From Acetobacter sp. UBA5411 (GTDB lineage Bacteria > Pseudomonadota > Alphaproteobacteria > Acetobacterales > Acetobacteraceae): a DNA stretch of 10,145 bases. The notes beneath the pieces were generated by a model. It worked only from the letters and a program-made list of their open reading frames with translations, was not told where the DNA came from and did not search any database. This document shows, one piece after another, positions 6,261 to 10,145 of this stretch; position 1 is the first letter of the stretch; every line of letters begins with the position of its first letter. Made by a program: the position numbers and the translations under genes. The stretch is taken from positions 1 to 10,145 of the forward strand of contig NZ_DHNR01000044.1 in NCBI RefSeq assembly GCF_002409645.1, read 5' to 3'.

Positions 6261-7861
6261 CAGTAATTCTCAATGTAAAAGTCGTCAGTAACCGTGATCG
6301 GACTCCATTTTTCTTCATAAATGTGATTGGCTAACGCAAGGGCCATGACAGCATCGTCATGAAATGGCTCGCCGTTGATGTCCTTGCCGTTTTCTGCGGT
6401 CATTCTGCCGTTTTCATCGACAATATACGTCCGCATTTCTGAAAGTATAACCGGATCAGGTATGATTATTTCTCGCGCATATACTTCCGTTCTCAGCTCG
6501 TCTATAATCAGCGGCTTGGTTTTTGCTGTCGTAGCAAACCCGAGCTTTGTCTTGTATTCCTGCGTTATCTCGTCAACCGTTTCCTCAAGGAAGAAATTCG
6601 GATAAGCTAGGTCTCTGCCCAAGCGGGTGCAGGTAAGAAGTCCATGGTTATTGCTTTCAACCACTATACGGGCGGTGTTATACCTTTTCCCGAGCGCCTC
6701 CAGAACGTCAGCGTACGCTTCTGGATTGATGTGGGCGCGGTATCTGGCAACAACACGACGTTCATCATCCAGCACTACAGCCACGCTATAGTCGCGGCCC
6801 TTGATGCCCATGGCAACGTCTGCGCCGATGAAGTAGCTGGCCTTATCCTTCGGCTCTGACCACACCGCCAGCTCACCCCTGCTGTTCTCGCGGAAGCCGA
6901 CACCGGGAACCCAACCATATGCCGTGAAATCCCGGCTCATGTGCGTCTCGCGCATCCACTCGACTGCCTCGGTGTGGAACACCGGGCTGCCAGTCGTCAG
7001 AAAGGCTTCCTCTGCACAGCAAGGATATTCCTGCTTGAACAAGTCCTCCCCGCTCTGGGCAATTTCTCGCCTGCGGAACATGAGCTGCTCGTCGTCGAGG
7101 CCATACCGGGCGACCAGTTCATCTTCCTGCGGGGTCCGCTTAAATCCTTCCGGCACCGGCACACGGTATTCGTCGGTAACAAACCACGGGATGAACACCG
7201 GGCGGAACCCGTTGGTGCCTGCCACAGCACCACGCCACAGGTCTGCGAACACACCCGACATGCCATTGGCCGTACTCTCGACGAACACATGCGAACCGGG
7301 GCGAGGCGGGACCGCCTTCATCAGACCGTTGAAGTTGGCCTGTGCCGATGTCTTAGGCCAGAAAGCGACCTCGGAAAGATGGGCGTTCTGGAGCGTCTCG
7401 CCTCGGGCAATATCATCGCCGCCTGCGGTAACGACCAGATATGAACTGTCCAGTTCTGAAAAGGACAGCTCACGCTTGCTCTTGTATTTCCTCGCGGGCC
7501 GGATGGCTGCCGGTGTGCTGTCATAGAACCGCTTGGTCATGTCGAACAGGGCGGACGTTGATTCCGCCTTATGCGCGACCACCAGGCTTTTCGTGGCCTC
7601 ATTCATGGATGTCTGCTGGTAAAGGCACCCATTGATCACCGTGGATATGCCCTGCTGTCGCCCCTTCAGGACGATGATACGGACATACCCCAGCTCTCTC
7701 CGCTGCCTCTCGACGTGATCCAGAAAGATCGCCTGAGCGGGGTTCAGGACCAGAGGCTTGATCTCTGCGTCCTTGGTCCTGATCTTTAGGATGCGCGGGG
7801 CATAATACCTGAAGTCGTTTTTCAGGCGCTTCAGCACCCGCGCAACGGTCGGATCAATCAA
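6260..7861 (-). CDS. terL: Terminase large subunit (packaging ATPase/nuclease)
   Basis: This 533-residue motor protein cuts concatemeric DNA and drives it through the portal. An N-terminal ATPase part has the Walker A-like GRQQGIST at 67-74, a Walker B-like LSEVAFW at 162-168 (catalytic Glu in the SE pair) and the coupling motif VESTANG at 194-200. The C-terminal RNase H-like nuclease shows FIGADVAMG with Asp348, VESNNHG with Glu402, and HDDAVMALA with Asp502/503 as the metal-binding acidic residues. The length is normal and all motifs are intact. The start is a TTG at 7861 overlapping the small-subunit stop as TTGA. No in-frame ATG occurs before codon 108, so coupling with terS is likely. 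The stop joins portal as TGATG. Confidence 0.95.
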   Translation of the reverse strand: MIDPTVARVLKRLKNDFRYYAPRILKIRTKDAEIKPLVLNPAQAIFLDHVERQRRELGYVRIIVLKGRQQGISTVINGCLYQQTSMNEATKSLVVAHKAESTSALFDMTKRFYDSTPAAIRPARKYKSKRELSFSELDSSYLVVTAGGDDIARGETLQNAHLSEVAFWPKTSAQANFNGLMKAVPPRPGSHVFVESTANGMSGVFADLWRGAVAGTNGFRPVFIPWFVTDEYRVPVPEGFKRTPQEDELVARYGLDDEQLMFRRREIAQSGEDLFKQEYPCCAEEAFLTTGSPVFHTEAVEWMRETHMSRDFTAYGWVPGVGFRENSRGELAVWSEPKDKASYFIGADVAMGIKGRDYSVAVVLDDERRVVARYRAHINPEAYADVLEALGKRYNTARIVVESNNHGLLTCTRLGRDLAYPNFFLEETVDEITQEYKTKLGFATTAKTKPLIIDELRTEVYAREIIIPDPVILSEMRTYIVDENGRMTAENGKDINGEPFHDDAVMALALANHIYEEKWSPITVTDDFYIENY

Positions 7862-8358
7862 TCGTCTGGATTATCCGAACCGGCATCTTCGGCCGCCAGA
7901 CCACGCAGGAAGTCCTCGGCCGTCTGGACGACAACGGACTGTTTCGTCTCGGGCTTGGCCATCGTGAAGTCCAGCACCTTGCTGGCAGCCGAAATTCGGT
8001 CCTTTGTAGACTCCAGCGGCTTGCCTTCAGCATCACGCGCGACCACGATGGACACCAGCTCGATCAGGGCCTCATTGCCCGCTATATCCTTCTTGACGAT
8101 GCCGTTATCCAGCATCTTTTCAACCATTCCCTCTGCCTCCTTTCTGGCTTCAGAGCGGAAGTGGGCAAGACGACGACGACCGGCTGGGCCTCGATAGCCG
8201 GGGCGTCCACCCTTCTTTCGGCCGGACTTAACCGCTCCGACGCGGTTTAGAGCGAGGCTCTTTTCCCGTGCTTTTCGCAGTGCTTCCAGATTTTCGGGGC
8301 TTCCCTGCCATTTCCGTTTCGGCGCTTCGGTCGTCGTCGCCTCCTTGCTCACATCCAC
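7858..8358 (-). CDS. terS: Terminase small subunit (candidate)
   Basis: The 166-residue protein lies immediately before terL, where the DNA-recognition subunit is expected. Residues 44-70 are strongly basic with Gly/Arg runs (GRKKGGRPGYRGPAGRRR), fitting DNA contact. Residues 70-134 are helical (ARKEAEGMVEKMLDNG, then STKDRISAASKVLDFTMAKP). The C-terminus SVVVQTAEDFLRGL resembles the terL-interacting tail of small terminases. The start is GTG at 8358, 8 bases after an AAAGGA site (8367-8372). GTG two codons later is possible. The first 131 bases overlap the end of the upstream gene in another frame. The family call rests on position, size and composition, not on a diagnostic motif. Confidence 0.8.
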   Translation of the reverse strand: MDVSKEATTTEAPKRKWQGSPENLEALRKAREKSLALNRVGAVKSGRKKGGRPGYRGPAGRRRLAHFRSEARKEAEGMVEKMLDNGIVKKDIAGNEALIELVSIVVARDAEGKPLESTKDRISAASKVLDFTMAKPETKQSVVVQTAEDFLRGLAAEDAGSDNPDD

Positions 8359-8545
8359 TGATCAATTCCTTTATGTGTTCCCTTACGGCGCGGCAGCTTG
8401 CAGGGAGGGAGATTGACATGGATGCCCAGGGCGTGTTATTCTCGACCTCCTTTAGAGCTGCGACGCGATTTGTTATGCAAATATCAGCTCTATATGCGAG
8501 AAAATCGCATAACTCGCTGATTTCGTTCAGTTTTTCGATACTCAC
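8228..8545 (-). CDS. Unknown 105-aa protein overlapping terS
   Basis: A GTG start at 8545 lies 6 bases after an AAAGGA ribosome site (8552-8557) and 3 bases past the stop of the upstream large gene. This context strongly suggests a real gene. The first 62 residues (opening MSIEKLNEISELCDFLAYRA) look like a compact helical protein with three Cys. From residue 63 on, the gene runs out of frame through the start of terS. That part has a low-complexity tail, acidic (GGDDDRSAETE) then basic (KSTGKEPRSKPRRSG), which may be partly a by-product of the terS frame. A frame that stayed open by chance cannot be ruled out for the tail. Without this gene, a 190-base gap would remain before terS. No family is recognised. 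Confidence 0.68.
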   Translation of the reverse strand: MSIEKLNEISELCDFLAYRADICITNRVAALKEVENNTPWASMSISLPASCRAVREHIKELISGCEQGGDDDRSAETEMAGKPRKSGSTAKSTGKEPRSKPRRSG

Positions 8546-8548
8546 AGC

Positions 8549-10145
8549 TTATCCTTTCTTGCCGTATTGGGTGAGTGGGGCGAGAGCTATCAGCGCCTCC
8601 CTTTGGGCCGTTGGATCGGCAATCTTCTGAAGCTCGGCTGCCAGCAGCGCCCCACGTTCATCCGGACTTTTCCCTGTGGCTACAGCCATGGCCGCGTCCC
8701 GAAGGTGTGGGTATTGCTTGATAATCTGGTCCCGATGCAGGACAGCCTGATCAATCGCGGCCTGATAGGACTGCGGATTACGGACCACGGACGGTCCCTG
8801 AGAGGCTCCCTGTGATGGCGTGGCTCGGCCCGTAGCCTTGGCCCATGTCCCGTTGCGGACATGCTCGCTTATCTGCTCACGCAGGCCATTCATTACGGAT
8901 GGGTCCACAACCGCGTTCGGTGACAACAGGCTGTTGATGTCTGCATCCGTAAGTGCCCCGCCACGGCTCTCGTGCATGTTCATAATGAAGTGCTTCACAT
9001 CGGCCGGATTCACCCCACCAGCATCCCCGGACGTGCTTGCCACATGCGTCAACCAGCCCGGATAACCGCCTATAGTGGCCTTGACCGATGAAGTCGGGTG
9101 AGGGGGTGCGGACGGTCCCTTTGACGGTCCCTTATCCGGGCCTTCGGCTGGTCCAGCCCCAGATGTGGACGGTCCCTGCGAGGCTCCCTGTCCGGGCTGC
9201 GTGGGGGTAGCTTGGGCGGCTTGCGCTGCTGGGCGCGGGGCCGGTCGAGAACCCATAACACGGGCGGCCGTGGCCTGCTTCGCCCGCCCCGACAGTGCGG
9301 CTTTTACGGCTGCATCATCTGCAAGTCCCTGCATGAGAGAGGGATCAACAGACGTTCCGACACCCGCCCGCGCGGCCACCCTCTGCTTCGATGCGATGGC
9401 CTTCAAAACCGGCGGAGTGCCCAAACCCAGAAGGCTATCCACTCGCCCCCCTACGGATGTGGCCGCATTGGCCAGGGCGCGACCACGCAGGTAGTTCAGT
9501 CCGGCTGCCATTCCCGTGGCGGCACCAATCCCCCCTTCTGCACCCGCAAAGTGGCCGACAGCAGTTCCAGACAGGGCCGGAACGGCGGCAGTCATGATTG
9601 CCCGGAGCGCCCGACCTGTTGTGCCCCCGGCGTTCATCTTCTTGCCGTTATAGGCCCCGATGTTGAGTGTCTGGAGACGATCAAGGATTGCGGCCTTCGT
9701 CTGCTCGGGCATCACCATGTCGTTGATCTGGTCGCGGAAGGTATCCAGATAGCCGTTGTCCTCGCCATTGTCGGCCTGATTGCGGTTATGGTTGGTCGCC
9801 TCTTTGAGCGCATTCATCAGCGTGGTGTGCTGATCCTTGTCCACGCCGCCGTTCTCAGGCCCCAGCTGCCGAAGGCTCTTGAACAGCTGGACCATGTTGG
9901 CTTTGCCATTATCCAGATCACCCTTCACAGTGTCGGACAGTTCCGTTTCCGGGTTATCCTTGCTTCCTGCGGCCCGGAGCGGGCCAAAGAAAGACGCGAA
10001 GTTGAGCGCACCCAGCGAGCGTGATCCTTCTGGGGACAGGCTTTCGGGTGCGCTGATACCCTGCCGCTGGACGTAGCTGCGGGCCGCATCCAGAGCTTCC
10101 CCCGTGTTCATATCCGGGTTCGCCTGCTTGATCCGGGCAAATGCC
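8549..10145 (-). CDS. Large virion or polyvalent-type protein, N-terminus off the right edge
   Basis: The frame is open to the right window edge (11 codons ending KQANPD precede the ATG at 10111), so this is the C-terminal 531 residues of a longer protein. That ATG is probably internal. Numbering from it, residues 35-155 are helical and charged. Residues 170-208 are Gly/Ala-rich and hydrophobic (TAAVPALSGTAVGHFAG, then GGIGAATGMAAGL), like glycine-zipper membrane segments of phage ejection proteins. Residues 285-340 are a Pro/Gln/Gly-Ser linker with four Gly-Pro-Ser units, and a copy of SQGASQGPS recurs at 433-441. The last 80 residues are helical and end in QYGKKG. In circular gene order, late virion genes often precede the terminase genes. 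An internal virion/DNA-ejection protein or a large polyvalent protein is the best guess. No catalytic motif is visible in this part. Confidence 0.8.
   Translation of the reverse strand, partial: AFARIKQANPDMNTGEALDAARSYVQRQGISAPESLSPEGSRSLGALNFASFFGPLRAAGSKDNPETELSDTVKGDLDNGKANMVQLFKSLRQLGPENGGVDKDQHTTLMNALKEATNHNRNQADNGEDNGYLDTFRDQINDMVMPEQTKAAILDRLQTLNIGAYNGKKMNAGGTTGRALRAIMTAAVPALSGTAVGHFAGAEGGIGAATGMAAGLNYLRGRALANAATSVGGRVDSLLGLGTPPVLKAIASKQRVAARAGVGTSVDPSLMQGLADDAAVKAALSGRAKQATAARVMGSRPAPRPAAQAAQATPTQPGQGASQGPSTSGAGPAEGPDKGPSKGPSAPPHPTSSVKATIGGYPGWLTHVASTSGDAGGVNPADVKHFIMNMHESRGGALTDADINSLLSPNAVVDPSVMNGLREQISEHVRNGTWAKATGRATPSQGASQGPSVVRNPQSYQAAIDQAVLHRDQIIKQYPHLRDAAMAVATGKSPDERGALLAAELQKIADPTAQREALIALAPLTQYGKKG
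8789..8813 (-). repeat. Linker repeat, copy 1 (25 bases)
   Basis: This copy matches the one at 9167-9191 in 24 of 25 bases and encodes QGASQGPS in the same frame of the large right-edge gene. It marks a duplicated flexible linker. Confidence 0.8.
9167..9191 (-). repeat. Linker repeat, copy 2 (25 bases)
   Basis: This is the second copy of the QGASQGPS-coding repeat, 378 bases from the first. Shorter GGACCGTC-type units coding Gly-Pro-Ser lie beside it at about 9110-9132, giving a low-complexity Gly-Pro-Ser linker region. Confidence 0.8.

Noticed and set aside
6750..7400. Degenerate Walker B in the large terminase (Ser-Glu instead of Asp-Glu)
   Set aside because: The SEVAFW form is common in this kind of terminase and keeps the catalytic Glu, so it is not unusual.
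9212..10024. Plus-strand 270-codon open frame
   Set aside because: It is antisense to the large right-edge gene, and its composition follows the complement of that gene.

Overview
The window looks like the packaging and head-assembly part of a tailed phage or prophage with a podovirus-like gene set. I support twelve genes, all on the minus strand. They are tightly packed, with stop/start overlaps at most junctions, and transcription runs from the right edge to the left edge. The DNA is fairly GC-rich and the proteins look proteobacterial. An alphaproteobacterial host is plausible, but nothing here proves a host, or shows whether the phage is virulent or integrated. I see no integrase, attachment site, tRNA, IS element or CRISPR array.

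Layout in transcription order: (1) the C-terminal part of a large protein (8549 to beyond the right edge) with a glycine/alanine-rich, possibly membrane-active segment and Gly-Pro-Ser linkers. It is possibly an internal virion/ejection or polyvalent protein. (2) A 105-codon unknown gene whose last third overlaps (3) the terminase small-subunit candidate. (4) The terminase large subunit with ATPase and nuclease motifs. (5) A 683-residue portal protein. (6) A small helical protein. (7) A scaffolding protein. (8) A major capsid protein of the SU10 type (DUF5309-like). A strong intrinsic terminator follows it. Then (9) an 86-residue small head-region protein, (10) a 98-codon gene with no standard start codon, which appears to start at ATA behind a perfect Shine-Dalgarno sequence, (11) a head-tail adaptor, (12) a 78-residue coiled-coil/membrane protein, and (13) a partial gene with a possible helix-turn-helix that runs off the left edge. 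Counting both truncated genes the total is thirteen; eleven are complete.

Together, terS/terL recognise and pump DNA through the portal into a procapsid built from the scaffold and the SU10-type shell, and the adaptor closes the portal vertex. The terminator right after the capsid gene would raise capsid mRNA relative to the genes behind it. The most notable points are the ATA-start gene, the long out-of-frame overlap at terS, the frequent non-ATG starts, and the matching motif at both ends of the scaffold protein.
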